Below, in pieces: positions 38,370 through 47,503 of a DNA stretch of 64,000 bases. The notes below the pieces were generated by a model that worked only from the letters and a program-made list of their open reading frames with translations, ran no database searches and had not been told where the DNA came from. Position 1 is the stretch's first letter. Every line of letters starts with the position of its first letter. The translations under genes were made by a program, and so were the position numbers. The stretch is from an uncultured Pelagibacteraceae bacterium (GTDB taxonomy: Bacteria > Pseudomonadota > Alphaproteobacteria > Pelagibacterales > Pelagibacteraceae), in the NCBI GenBank assembly GCA_902590915.1, contig CACIYQ010000001.1:124001-188000 (forward strand), in the 5' to 3' direction.

Positions 38370-38955
38370 GTTTTTTAAAAGCAAAATATCTATGGTCTGT
38401 TTTATATTTTATTGCAGGTCTCATTTGTCCAAATGTTTTTATTTTATTTTTGGGAATAAAAATAGGGTCATAGCCAAAGCCATTTGTTCCTTTGGGTTTA
38501 TTTGAGATATACCCCTCAACTTTAGCTTGAACACAAGCAATTTTTTTTTCTAAGTATGAAATAGATAAAGCACACACAAACCGAGCTCTAATTTTTTTAT
38601 GTTTCCAGTATTTATTTTTTTTATTAAGCTCTCTATAAACTTTTTCAATAGCCTTATTAAAGTCTCCCTTCTTTCCACCCCATCTAGCAGAATAAATACC
38701 AGGATTCTTGTTTAACAAATCTATTTCTAAACCAGAGTCGTCAGCCAAACATAACAGTCCTGTTTTTTTTGAAAAATGTTTAGATTTTATCATAGAGTTT
38801 TCTTTAAATGTTTTCCCATTTTCTATAGGACTTTTAAGATTAAATTCAGATGTCGAGTGAATTTCTATGTATTTTGGCAATAAATTCTTGATTTCTTGTA
38901 GTTTACCCTTGTTGTTTGTTCCAATAAGTAATTTTTTTATTTTTTGTTTTGGCAT
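38353..38955 (-). CDS. rdgB: XTP/dITP diphosphatase (Ham1/RdgB)
   Basis: 200 residues. N-terminal motif IGTNNKGKLQEIK, then CLADDSGLEIDLL, PGIYSARWGG and GTNGFGYDPIFIP; the end has the conserved His region KTDHRYFAFKKL. It removes deaminated purine nucleotides. It is divergent from grpE over 36 bases and has GATAAT six bases before its ATG. Confidence 0.96.
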   Translation of the reverse strand: MPKQKIKKLLIGTNNKGKLQEIKNLLPKYIEIHSTSEFNLKSPIENGKTFKENSMIKSKHFSKKTGLLCLADDSGLEIDLLNKNPGIYSARWGGKKGDFNKAIEKVYRELNKKNKYWKHKKIRARFVCALSISYLEKKIACVQAKVEGYISNKPKGTNGFGYDPIFIPKNKIKTFGQMRPAIKYKTDHRYFAFKKLRKFL

Positions 38956-38991
38956 CTAGAAATTATCAAAATGCTTACCATATAAGGCATA

Positions 38992-39642
38992 ATGGAAAAA
39001 GAAGAAAACCAAAACACAACTACAAAAGACTATCAGGAGCCAAACCAAGAAACAGCTAAACCTGGAGAAAATATAGATAGTGAGAAAACACTAGATACAA
39101 ATCAGGAAGCTAAAGAAGAAGTTAAGGAGCCAACTCCAGAAGAAAAAATTGCTGAACTCGAAGACAAGGTTGCAAGAACTTTTGCTGAGATGGAAAATCA
39201 AAGAAGAAGATTTGAAAAAGAAAAAGAGGAAGCATTTGAATATGGTGGTTACAGTTTTGCTAAAGAGGCTTTAAATTTAATTGATAATTTAGAACGTTCG
39301 AGACAAATTTTAGAAACAGACGAACAATTAAAGAATACCGAGGCTCTCAAAAAATCCTTGGAACATTTAGACATTATTAAAAAAGACTCAATTTCGATTT
39401 TTGAAAAAAATAATATTAAACCAATAGAGAGTTTGAATAAAAAATTAGATCCTAACTTGCATCAAGCAATGATGGAAATAGAGGATGATACTAAAGAACC
39501 TGGAACTATTATTCAGGAAATTCAAAAAGGATTCACAATCAAAGATCGGCTGCTTAGACCTTCTTTAGTTGGAGTTTCTAAGAAAGTTTCTAAAAAAGAG
39601 GAAAAAACCGAAGAAAACAAAGAAAATACGGGAGATAAATAA
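38992..39642 (+). CDS. grpE: Nucleotide exchange factor GrpE
   Basis: 216 residues. An acidic, disordered first 45 residues and a long coiled coil (RTFAEMENQRRRFEKEKEEA) precede the beta-wing with LDPNLHQAMMEIED and GFTIKDRLLRPSLVGVSK. It promotes ADP release from DnaK. TATAAG lies five bases before the ATG. hrcA, a frequent upstream partner, is absent. Confidence 0.96.
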   Translation: MEKEENQNTTTKDYQEPNQETAKPGENIDSEKTLDTNQEAKEEVKEPTPEEKIAELEDKVARTFAEMENQRRRFEKEKEEAFEYGGYSFAKEALNLIDNLERSRQILETDEQLKNTEALKKSLEHLDIIKKDSISIFEKNNIKPIESLNKKLDPNLHQAMMEIEDDTKEPGTIIQEIQKGFTIKDRLLRPSLVGVSKKVSKKEEKTEENKENTGDK

Positions 39643-39644
39643 TT

Positions 39645-39677
39645 CTACAATTAACTTGTAGATCAAAATTTAGATCT
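39645..39677 (+). promoter_or_regulatory. Two mutually exclusive small hairpins between grpE and dnaK
   Basis: CTACAA(39645-39650)/TTGTAG(39656-39661) and AGATC(39660-39664)/GATCT(39673-39677) share two bases, so only one can form at a time. They precede the dnaK AAGGA site (about 39688). This may be a weak leader structure; no T-tract follows. Confidence 0.3.
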
Positions 39678-39702
39678 TATATGACGAAAAGGATATTAAA
39701 TT

Positions 39703-41628
39703 ATGAGTAAAATTATTGGAATAGATTTAGGTACAACTAACTCATGCGTTGCGATAATGGAAGGGACGGTAGCGAAGGTATTAGAAAATGCAGAAGGTGC
39801 GAGAACAACTCCTTCAGTTGTAGCCTTTACAGATGAAAATGAAAAATTAATTGGTCAACCAGCCAAAAGACAGGCGGTAACAAACCCAGAAAATACAATC
39901 TTTGCAGTTAAAAGATTAATTGGACGAAACTTTGATGACCCTACAGTTAAAAAAGATGTCGATGCTGCACCTTTTAAAATAGTAAATTCTGAAAAAGGTG
40001 ATGCTTGGATTGAAGCTAAGAGCGAAAAATATTCACCATCTCAAATATCAGCATTTATTTTACAAAAAATGAAAGAAACTGCTGAAAAATATTTAGGTCA
40101 AGCAGTAACTAAGGCAGTAATTACTGTGCCAGCATATTTTAATGATGCCCAAAGACAAGCAACCAAAGATGCAGGAAAAATTGCTGGATTAGATGTTTTA
40201 AGAATTATAAATGAACCTACTGCTGCATCGCTTGCATATGGATTAGATAAAAAACAAAATAAAAAAATAGCAGTTTATGATTTGGGCGGAGGAACATTTG
40301 ATGTTTCTATTTTAGAATTAGGTGACGGTGTTTTTGAAGTAAAATCAACTAATGGAGACACTTTTTTAGGTGGTGAAGATTTTGATAATGCGATTGTTGA
40401 TTATTTAGTTTCTGAATTTAAAAAAGATAACGGTATCGATCTTAAATCTGACAAGCTTGCTTTACAGAGATTAAAAGAAGCTGCAGAAAAAGCAAAAATC
40501 GAATTATCATCTGCAGAACAAACTGATATCAATTTACCTTTTATTACTGCAGACAAGACAGGTCCTAAACATATCAACTTAAAAATGACTAGAGCAAAAC
40601 TTGAAGCCCTAGTTGAAGACTTTATTGCCAGAACTATTCCTCCTTGCAAAACTGCTTTAAAAGATGCAGGAATTAATGCTAGTGAAATTGATGAAGTAGT
40701 CATGGTAGGTGGTATGACTAGAATGCCAAAAGTCATAGATGAAGTAAAGAATTTCTTCGGCAAAGATCCAAACAAGAGTGTTAATCCAGATGAAGTAGTA
40801 GCAATGGGTGCTGCGATTCAAGCTGGTGTGTTGCAAGGTGATGTTAAAGATGTTCTATTATTAGACGTAACACCTTTATCTCTTGGTATTGAGACACTTG
40901 GAGGAGTTTCAACTAAATTAATCGATAAAAACACAACCATACCAACTAAAAAGAGCCAAGTATTTTCAACGGCTGAAGATAATCAGCCAGCTGTATCCAT
41001 AAGAGTTTTACAAGGTGAAAGAGAAATGGCTACTGACAATAAAGCACTAGGTAATTTTGAGCTTGTTGGTATCGCACCTGCACCAAGAGGTGTTCCTCAG
41101 ATTGAAGTAACTTTCGATATTGATGCGAATGGTATTGTAAATGTTTCTGCTAAAGACAAAGGAACTGGAAAAGAACAAAAAATTCAAATTCAAGCTTCTG
41201 GTGGACTGAGCGATGAAGAGATTGAAAAAATGGTTAAAGATGCAGAAGCTAATAAAGAAGCAGACAAGAAAAAAAGGGAGTCTGTTGATGTTAGAAATCA
41301 AGCTGATACTTTAATTCACTCTACAGAAAAAAACTTAAAGGAACATGGAACAAAAATTTCTGATGCAGAAAAAAAAGCAATTGAGGATGCTTCATCGGCT
41401 GTAAAAGAAGCTTTAAAAGGTGAAGATATTGAAGATATCAAGAAAAAAACAGAGGCTTTAGTTCAAGCTTCAATGAAACTTGGAGAAGCAATCTACAAAT
41501 CACAACAAAGTGCAAAACCTGAGTCTGGAAAAGATGAAGGTGGAGATGATGCAGGTAAAAAAGACGAAAATGTTGTTGATGCTGATTTCGAAGAAGTAAA
41601 AGACGAAAATAAAGAAAAAAGCGCATAA
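39703..41628 (+). CDS. dnaK: Chaperone DnaK (Hsp70)
   Basis: 641 residues. ATPase domain begins [16 protein letters not shown], with [15 protein letters not shown] and [14 protein letters not shown]. The linker [15 protein letters not shown] and substrate-binding domain follow, then an acidic lid ending [10 protein letters not shown]. It refolds client proteins with DnaJ and GrpE. AAGGA about ten bases before the ATG is a usable Shine-Dalgarno, in contrast to most neighbours. Confidence 0.98.
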   Translation: MSKIIGIDLGTTNSCVAIMEGTVAKVLENAEGARTTPSVVAFTDENEKLIGQPAKRQAVTNPENTIFAVKRLIGRNFDDPTVKKDVDAAPFKIVNSEKGDAWIEAKSEKYSPSQISAFILQKMKETAEKYLGQAVTKAVITVPAYFNDAQRQATKDAGKIAGLDVLRIINEPTAASLAYGLDKKQNKKIAVYDLGGGTFDVSILELGDGVFEVKSTNGDTFLGGEDFDNAIVDYLVSEFKKDNGIDLKSDKLALQRLKEAAEKAKIELSSAEQTDINLPFITADKTGPKHINLKMTRAKLEALVEDFIARTIPPCKTALKDAGINASEIDEVVMVGGMTRMPKVIDEVKNFFGKDPNKSVNPDEVVAMGAAIQAGVLQGDVKDVLLLDVTPLSLGIETLGGVSTKLIDKNTTIPTKKSQVFSTAEDNQPAVSIRVLQGEREMATDNKALGNFELVGIAPAPRGVPQIEVTFDIDANGIVNVSAKDKGTGKEQKIQIQASGGLSDEEIEKMVKDAEANKEADKKKRESVDVRNQADTLIHSTEKNLKEHGTKISDAEKKAIEDASSAVKEALKGEDIEDIKKKTEALVQASMKLGEAIYKSQQSAKPESGKDEGGDDAGKKDENVVDADFEEVKDENKEKSA

Positions 41629-41656
41629 ACTGACATTTAATGTCTGGGGTAATTAA

Positions 41657-42784
41657 ATGGCTAAAAGAGACTATTATGATGTCCTAGGCGTTAGTAAAAA
41701 TGCTAGTCCAGATGATTTAAAATCAGCTTACCGAAAATTAGCAGTAAAATATCATCCAGACAAAAATCCTGGTGATACTAAAGCAGAAGATAAATTTAAG
41801 GAAGCAAGCGAAGCCTACGGTATTCTATCCGATAAAGAAAAAAAACAAAACTACGATAACTTTGGTCATGCTGCATTTGAAAATGGGGGTGGGCGATCTG
41901 GTGGTGGTTTTGGTGGATTTAGTGGTGCTGATTTTTCTGATATTTTTGAGGATTTTTTTGGTGATTTTAGTGGAGGTGGAAGATCAAGAAGTAGACGAAC
42001 TAATAATAGAGGATCAGATTTAAGATATGATTTATCTATTTCACTTGAAGAGGCTTATCACGGAAAAAAACAAGATATTAAATTTTCAACAACCGAAAAA
42101 TGCGGCACTTGCAAAGGGAATGGTTCAAAACCTGGTACTTCTCCAGATACTTGCTCATATTGTGGTGGAAATGGTCGAGTAAGATCTAATCAAGGTTTTT
42201 TTACGGTTCAACAAACCTGTCCACAATGTAATGGGAATGGTGAAGAAATAACAAACCCTTGCAGTGATTGTAATGGTCAAGGAAAAACACAGGCGTCCAA
42301 GAAAATAGCCGTTACTATTCCAAAAGGTGTTGATGATGGCACAAGAATTAGATTAGCTGGTAAGGGTGAAGCTGGAAGTAGAGGTGGTTCCACCGGAGAC
42401 TTATATTTATTTATAAATGTAAATTCTCATAACCTATTTAAGCGATCAGATGAAAATTTGTTTTTTGAATTTCCTATTTCTCTTGCTGATGCAGCTCTTG
42501 GTACAACGATAGAAATCCCAACTATTGACGGAGGTAGAGCTAAAATAAAGATACCAGATGGTACTCAAAACGGTAAGCAATTCAGATTAAAGGGTAAAGG
42601 GATGCCTTTTATGCGCAGAGGTGATTATGGAGATCTATATGTTCAAGTTAAAACTGAAGTACCAGTATACTTAAATAAAAAGCAAAAAGAATTACTTGAG
42701 CAATTTAGAGAAATTGAAAACGAAAAGTCTAATCCAAGTATTAAAAAATTCTTTCAAAAAGCTAAAGATTTTTGGAAAAACTAA
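41657..42784 (+). CDS. dnaJ: Chaperone DnaJ (Hsp40)
   Basis: 375 residues with all class A modules: J domain with YHPDKN (HPD), a Gly/Phe-rich region (residues 77-115), four CxxCxGxG-type zinc repeats starting [32 protein letters not shown], and the C-terminal substrate domains. It delivers substrates to DnaK and stimulates its ATPase. It starts 28 bases after dnaK. Confidence 0.98.
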   Translation: MAKRDYYDVLGVSKNASPDDLKSAYRKLAVKYHPDKNPGDTKAEDKFKEASEAYGILSDKEKKQNYDNFGHAAFENGGGRSGGGFGGFSGADFSDIFEDFFGDFSGGGRSRSRRTNNRGSDLRYDLSISLEEAYHGKKQDIKFSTTEKCGTCKGNGSKPGTSPDTCSYCGGNGRVRSNQGFFTVQQTCPQCNGNGEEITNPCSDCNGQGKTQASKKIAVTIPKGVDDGTRIRLAGKGEAGSRGGSTGDLYLFINVNSHNLFKRSDENLFFEFPISLADAALGTTIEIPTIDGGRAKIKIPDGTQNGKQFRLKGKGMPFMRRGDYGDLYVQVKTEVPVYLNKKQKELLEQFREIENEKSNPSIKKFFQKAKDFWKN

Positions 42785-42839
42785 CCTTTAATTAAATACA
42801 ATAACATTTATAGTATCCCTAAAAGAATGGTGGTTATCT

Positions 42840-43742
42840 TTGGATTCATGGTTTTCAGGTTTCAAAAAAGAAAAAATTAGTTTATCAAATAATGGTTTTG
42901 GTGAAGTAAATATAACCTGTAGACACGGAGGAGAAGGTGAACCTTTACTGCTATTACATGGTAACCCCATGTCTCATGTAACATGGCATAAAATCATAGA
43001 CGACTTAAAAAATCAATTTTATATAGTTGCATCTGACCTTAGAGGTTATGGTGAAAGCGTCGGGCCAGAGGAAGGAGGACAAAATCATATAAACTATTCA
43101 TTCAGAGCAATGGCAGATGATCAAGTAAGACTTATGGATAAACTTGGCTTTAAAGAATTCAAAGTTGTTGGTCATGATAGAGGTGCAAGGACTGCTCACC
43201 GTATGTGTCTTGATTTTCCAACAAAAATTAAAAAAGTTGCGATCTTCGATATTATGCCAAATAGACATATTTGGACTGTTCAAAAAAAAAATTGGGCCAT
43301 GTCTAAATGGCATTGGTTATTGATGATGCAACCATATGATTTACCTGAAAAATTATTATCATCAGTACCTGCTGAATATTATATGAAAAAGAAGTTATCT
43401 AAAAGAGGTGCTAGTTTAGACTTTTGTAAAGAAACTTTTGATGAATATGTGAAATGTTTTAATTACAAAACCATCAGAGCTTCGTGCGAAGATTACAGAG
43501 CTTCCCCAAGTTGTGATCTAGATCTAGATAACGAAGATTTTAAAAAAAATAATAAAATTCAGTGTCCTGCATTAATCCTTTGGGGCGAGAGGAGCGATAC
43601 TGGAAAAGTTTGGGGCGATGTCTTAAATGTTTGGCAAGAATACTGTGAAATAAAAGTTACCGGCAAAGGAATAGATTGTGGACATTACTTACAGGAAGAA
43701 AAGCCTGAAAACGTTTTGAGTACTCTTAAGAGTTTTTTATAA
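42840..43742 (+). CDS. Fluoroacetate/haloacetate dehalogenase-like alpha/beta hydrolase
   Basis: 300 residues from a TTG start; no in-frame ATG fits, and the resulting SWFSGFKKEKI matches the usual family N-terminus. The fold has LLLLHGNP and SDLRGYGES. Predicted triad: nucleophile Asp113 (GHDRGAR), Asp137 and His282 (CGHYLQEE). Arg114 and Arg117 match the carboxylate binders, and His158, Trp159 and Tyr219 (CEDYRA) the fluoride pocket of fluoroacetate dehalogenase. Epoxide hydrolases lack this set, so haloacid hydrolysis is the better guess, but substrate is inferred. It lies alone between dnaJ and dapB. Confidence 0.78.
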   Translation: MDSWFSGFKKEKISLSNNGFGEVNITCRHGGEGEPLLLLHGNPMSHVTWHKIIDDLKNQFYIVASDLRGYGESVGPEEGGQNHINYSFRAMADDQVRLMDKLGFKEFKVVGHDRGARTAHRMCLDFPTKIKKVAIFDIMPNRHIWTVQKKNWAMSKWHWLLMMQPYDLPEKLLSSVPAEYYMKKKLSKRGASLDFCKETFDEYVKCFNYKTIRASCEDYRASPSCDLDLDNEDFKKNNKIQCPALILWGERSDTGKVWGDVLNVWQEYCEIKVTGKGIDCGHYLQEEKPENVLSTLKSFL

Positions 43743-43780
43743 TGTTTTCATTTATAACAAAATTGTAATAAAATAATTTA

Positions 43781-44557
43781 GTGAGCAAAGTGAATTTAGC
43801 AATAACCGGTTGTATGGGAAGAATGGGCCAACAACTAATAAAATCCTCTAAAGCTGACAAAAATATCAAATTAACTACACTTACAGAAAATAGATTAATT
43901 AAGAAAAAAATTTTAGGAATAAAAGTTAATTTAAATGACGATAAAGCTTTTAAAAATGTTGATTTAATTATCGATTTTACCGTTCCTGAATGCACTTTTG
44001 AGGTTCTAAAGATTGCATCAAAATTGAAAAAAAGATTGGTCATTGGAACAACTGGATTTACTCAAAAAGAGGAAAATTTAATTAAAAAATTTTCAAAAAA
44101 AATTCCAATACTAAAAGCTGGTAATATGAGTTTAGGGGTAAATTTATTGATGTATTTGACAGAAATTACATCCAAATCTCTAAATGATAATTATTTAAGC
44201 AAAATATTCGAAATACATCATAAACACAAAAAAGACTATCCGTCTGGAACTGCCCTGATGCTTGGAAAAGGAATTGCAGATGGAAAAGGTAAAAATTTAT
44301 ACAATTTGATTGGAAAAAAATTTTTAAATAAAAAATCTTTTCCTTATGGAAAAAAAATAAACTTCAATTCAATTCGAAAAGGAGAAATTATTGGAGAACA
44401 CGAGGTAAAGTTTTCAAGTGGCAAGGAAATAATTACCTTAAACCATGAAGCATTTGATAGAGCATTATACGCTGATGGTGCTTTAACAGCAGCTAAATGG
44501 TTAATGAAAAAAAAACCTGGCTTATATTCGATGAGAGACATGCTTAATTTTTCATAA
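43781..44557 (+). CDS. dapB: 4-hydroxy-tetrahydrodipicolinate reductase
   Basis: 258 residues from GTG. Nucleotide-binding TGCMGRMGQ at the N-terminus, GTTGF, and the catalytic/substrate motif EIHHKHKKDYPSGTAL. It catalyses the second committed step to meso-diaminopimelate and lysine. Its stop codon shares a base with the nth ATG (TAATG). Confidence 0.96.
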   Translation: MSKVNLAITGCMGRMGQQLIKSSKADKNIKLTTLTENRLIKKKILGIKVNLNDDKAFKNVDLIIDFTVPECTFEVLKIASKLKKRLVIGTTGFTQKEENLIKKFSKKIPILKAGNMSLGVNLLMYLTEITSKSLNDNYLSKIFEIHHKHKKDYPSGTALMLGKGIADGKGKNLYNLIGKKFLNKKSFPYGKKINFNSIRKGEIIGEHEVKFSSGKEIITLNHEAFDRALYADGALTAAKWLMKKKPGLYSMRDMLNFS

Positions 44558-45210
44558 TGAATGAAAAAGAAAAAGCAAAAAAAATAACAAAAATTTTAAA
44601 TAAGATTTATCCTAAAGCACCTATACCTTTAAAACACAAAAATACTTTTACACTTTTAGTGTCTGTTTTATTATCAGCACAATGTACCGATGTTAATGTT
44701 AACAACGTGACAAAAGATATCTATCCTAAATATTATAAGCCAGAACACTTTGTGAAATTAGGCAGAAAAAGAATTGAAAAACTAATCAAAAAAATTGGAA
44801 TTTTTAGAATTAAAGCAAAAAGTATTTATCTAATGTCAAAACAAATCATAGAAAAACATTCGGGAAAAGTGCCAAAAACATTTGAGGAATTAGAGCAATT
44901 ACCGGGTGTTGGACACAAAACCGCAAGTGTGGTGATGTCCCAAGGGTTTGGTTACCCAGCTTTTGCGGTTGACACTCATATACATAGACTTGCACAACGG
45001 TGGGGTTTAACCAATGGTAAAAATGTAGTTCAAACAGAAAATGATTTAAAACGAATATTTCCAAAAAAAACTTGGTCTAAACTTCATCTTCAAATAATAT
45101 TTTATGGACGAGAGTATTGTAAAGCAAGAGAATGTTATGGTTTAACTTGTAAAATATGTAACACTTGTTATCCTAACAGGAAAAAACCCGTAACCACAAA
45201 AAAAGCTTAA
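44557..45210 (+). CDS. nth: Endonuclease III
   Basis: 217 residues. Helix-hairpin-helix with catalytic Lys in EQLPGVGHKTASVV and catalytic Asp in FAVDTHIHRLAQRWGL. The C-terminus has five cysteines in CKARECYGLTCKICNTC. Classical endonuclease III has C-x6-C-x2-C-x5-C, so the cluster loop spacing here differs. It removes oxidised pyrimidines. It is translationally coupled to dapB; nth-dapB pairing occurs in other alphaproteobacteria. Confidence 0.94.
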   Translation: MNEKEKAKKITKILNKIYPKAPIPLKHKNTFTLLVSVLLSAQCTDVNVNNVTKDIYPKYYKPEHFVKLGRKRIEKLIKKIGIFRIKAKSIYLMSKQIIEKHSGKVPKTFEELEQLPGVGHKTASVVMSQGFGYPAFAVDTHIHRLAQRWGLTNGKNVVQTENDLKRIFPKKTWSKLHLQIIFYGREYCKARECYGLTCKICNTCYPNRKKPVTTKKA

Positions 45211-45212
45211 AT

Positions 45213-46142
45213 ATGAAAATTTTAGGGATTGGTAATGCAATCGTTGATGTTCTTTGTAAAGTTGATGATGAATTTTTAAATAAACATTCACTAACTAAAA
45301 GCACAATGAAACTTATAGATGAAATTGAGTTTAAAAATTTAATTAACGAAGTAAAAATTGAAGAAACTATTTCTGGAGGATCGGTTGCTAATTCAATTGT
45401 GGGGTTATCTCAATTGGGAAATGATGTTGGCTTTATTGGCAAAGTTAAAAATGATGATCTAGGTAAAAAATATGAAGAGGGTTTAAAAAAAGAAAATGTA
45501 AAATATTTATATTCAAAAAAGGATGAACCTTTGCCAACTGGCAGTTGCTTAATATTGATTACACCCGACTCTGAGAGAACAATGTGCACATTCTTAGGGA
45601 CTGCTGGAAAAATTAATGATAAAGATGTAAATTCAGAAGAGGTCAAAAAATCAGACATCACCTTTCTTGAAGGTTATTTGTGGGATGAAGGTGAGCCCAA
45701 AAAAGCCTTTGATAAAGCCATAAACAACTCGAATAAAGTTGCAATGTCATTATCAGATCTTTTTTGTGTCGAAAGGCATAAGTCACAATTTTTAGAAATG
45801 GTAAAAAATAGATTAGATATTACTTTTTGTAATGAACAAGAAATTAGCTCGTTAACAAATACCACAAAATTTAATGAAGTTATTTCATTTTGCAAAACTA
45901 CTAAAAGACTAATAGTGGTTACCCGAAGTGAAAAAGGTAGTGTCGCAATAAATGGAAATGATGTAGTGTACTGTGAAAGTAAAAAAAACTTAAATATTCA
46001 AGATTTAACTGGGGCAGGTGATCTTTTTGCTGCAGGTTTTCTTCATGGGTATATTAAAAATTTATCTTTAAAAGAAAGTCTTGAACTGGGTACAGACATG
46101 TCATCAAAAATTATTCAAAAAATTGGAGCTAGACTTAATTAA
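45213..46142 (+). CDS. PfkB-family sugar/nucleoside kinase (adenosine kinase-like)
   Basis: 309 residues. The N-terminal GNAIVDVLCKVDD, the substrate motif GGSVANSIVGLSQLG and the C-terminal PfkB signature DLTGAGDLFAAGFLHG with catalytic Asp are clear. This subfamily is often annotated as adenosine kinase-like or ribokinase-like; substrate cannot be decided. It starts two bases after nth, and its stop overlaps the convergent ArfA-like gene. Confidence 0.88.
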   Translation: MKILGIGNAIVDVLCKVDDEFLNKHSLTKSTMKLIDEIEFKNLINEVKIEETISGGSVANSIVGLSQLGNDVGFIGKVKNDDLGKKYEEGLKKENVKYLYSKKDEPLPTGSCLILITPDSERTMCTFLGTAGKINDKDVNSEEVKKSDITFLEGYLWDEGEPKKAFDKAINNSNKVAMSLSDLFCVERHKSQFLEMVKNRLDITFCNEQEISSLTNTTKFNEVISFCKTTKRLIVVTRSEKGSVAINGNDVVYCESKKNLNIQDLTGAGDLFAAGFLHGYIKNLSLKESLELGTDMSSKIIQKIGARLN

Positions 46143-46255
46143 GTTTTTTTACGCTTGAAGCTACCTTTCCCTTTTTTTGGTTTCACAATTTTTGGTTTAT
46201 ATTTTTTTGTATATAGTGATGATAAATAAGGGTTTTTTTTGTTTAATTTCTTCAT
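46139..46255 (-). CDS. arfA: Alternative ribosome-rescue factor ArfA-like microprotein
   Basis: A 38-codon gene on the minus strand, ATG at 46255, stop TAA at 46139-46141. The product is very basic: MKKLNKKNPYLSS..., then KPKIVKPKKGKGSFKRKKT. KKGKGS(Y/F)xRK is the hallmark of ArfA, preceded by the expected NP...(R/K)xxVxxx segment. ArfA enters the empty mRNA channel of stalled ribosomes and recruits RF2. E. coli ArfA is 72 residues (about 55 mature), so this is a minimal form lacking the C-terminal tail. It overlaps the PfkB gene by four bases and is divergent from the 2OG oxygenase. Confidence 0.72.
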   Translation of the reverse strand: MKKLNKKNPYLSSLYTKKYKPKIVKPKKGKGSFKRKKT

Positions 46256-46304
46256 TGTAAAGTTAATAATTATGATTAGCTTACAAAAATAACAAGATAT
46301 TTAA

Positions 46305-46934
46305 ATGATAACAAATAGAAAAATTTTAACATATTTTCCTCAGCCTATATTTAGGTACAAAGTTGATAATTATAAAACTTTTAATAAAGAATTAGAGGAA
46401 TATATTTACAAACTTAAGGAAGAGGATAGTGAAGGAGTAGTTAGATCTAACCGTGGGGGTTGGCACTCAAAATCTTTTAAAGTTAGAGAAAAAGGCACCA
46501 TACAAAATAGATTTACACAAGAACTATCTAAATACATTTTTGATGTTATACAAACTTATGGCTGGAAATGTGTGCCAGAGAGAGTGGTGGTTTCAGAAAT
46601 GTGGGCAATTATAAATAAACCAAGAGATTTTAATGTAATACATACCCATCCAAATGCATATTTAAGTGCAGCTTATTATGTAAAAGCCCCAGAAAGAGCA
46701 GGAAGATTTGTGATTGAAAACCCACTATCAGTAGCAAGGCACAGTTATCCAGCGTATGCAACAAAAACAGAATATAACATTAAAGCAGCGGCCTTAGATA
46801 TCGAGGAAGGAGATTTATTACTATTTCCTGCTTATCTTCCTCACAAAGTGAATGAAAATAAGTCTGATAAGGACCGAATTGTAATAAGTTTTAATGTCAA
46901 TATAAATAATTTTGACAATACTAATTTAGATTAA
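46305..46934 (+). CDS. Putative 2OG-Fe(II) oxygenase (TIGR02466-type)
   Basis: 209 residues. N-terminal YFPQPIFRYKVDN and the double-stranded beta-helix core: HTHPNAYLSAAYYVKAPERAG with the proximal His and the distal His-Arg pair LPHKV...DRIVISFNV. These fit a phytanoyl/prolyl-hydroxylase-like family found in marine bacteria and phages. The substrate is unknown. The 3' end overlaps the convergent regulator by 14 bases. Confidence 0.8.
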   Translation: MITNRKILTYFPQPIFRYKVDNYKTFNKELEEYIYKLKEEDSEGVVRSNRGGWHSKSFKVREKGTIQNRFTQELSKYIFDVIQTYGWKCVPERVVVSEMWAIINKPRDFNVIHTHPNAYLSAAYYVKAPERAGRFVIENPLSVARHSYPAYATKTEYNIKAAALDIEEGDLLLFPAYLPHKVNENKSDKDRIVISFNVNINNFDNTNLD

Positions 46935-47490
46935 TTTGATATCCATCTTTTTTACTTATTATAAAATTCTCTTTGTTAAATTTTTTTAAAATTTTTTTTC
47001 TCAAACGATAAATGTGTGTTTCAACAGTGTGCGTTTCAAGTTTGGAGTGATATCCCCACACCTCTAATTGTAGTTCATCAATGCCAACTGGTTTACTTAA
47101 TTTTTCTAAATAGTTAATAATTTTAATTTCTTTCTCAGTGAGTTTTAAAACCTCCTCATTTAATTTTAGTTCTCTTGAGTTTATATTTATTTGATATTTC
47201 CCTATGTTAATTTCCGATTTATGTTGATATTGATTTTTAAGAAACTGAATATTTACTTTTTCAATGAATTTAAAAATTTTAATTGGAAATTTTTCTAAAT
47301 TAAGGGTTTGTGAAATATTTTGATTTTTTTGAGTGGTTACAACAATGCAATTATCTATTTTATTTTGGAGTTCTTTGCATTGTTTGTCATTTGAAGCTTC
47401 AAACACATTTATATTTGTAATTATTTCAAGCTCTTTTAAAATATTATAAAAAGTTTTAAGTTTAAATATGATTAAGTTTTGTTTATTCAT
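46921..47490 (-). CDS. Orphan winged-helix regulator with a degenerate receiver domain
   Basis: 189 residues. The last roughly 95 residues are an OmpR/PhoB-type DNA-binding domain: LTEKEIKIINYLE, DELQLEVWGY, VETHIYRLRKKI and the wing ISKKDGYQIN. The first roughly 85 residues resemble a receiver fold, but where the phospho-acceptor Asp should be there is CIVVTTQ. No histidine kinase is adjacent. It therefore probably acts without phosphorylation. It is divergent from the L,D-transpeptidase across 13 bases, which may be its target. Confidence 0.75.
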   Translation of the reverse strand: MNKQNLIIFKLKTFYNILKELEIITNINVFEASNDKQCKELQNKIDNCIVVTTQKNQNISQTLNLEKFPIKIFKFIEKVNIQFLKNQYQHKSEINIGKYQININSRELKLNEEVLKLTEKEIKIINYLEKLSKPVGIDELQLEVWGYHSKLETHTVETHIYRLRKKILKKFNKENFIISKKDGYQINLN

Positions 47491-47503
47491 TTATACTTAA
47501 AAT

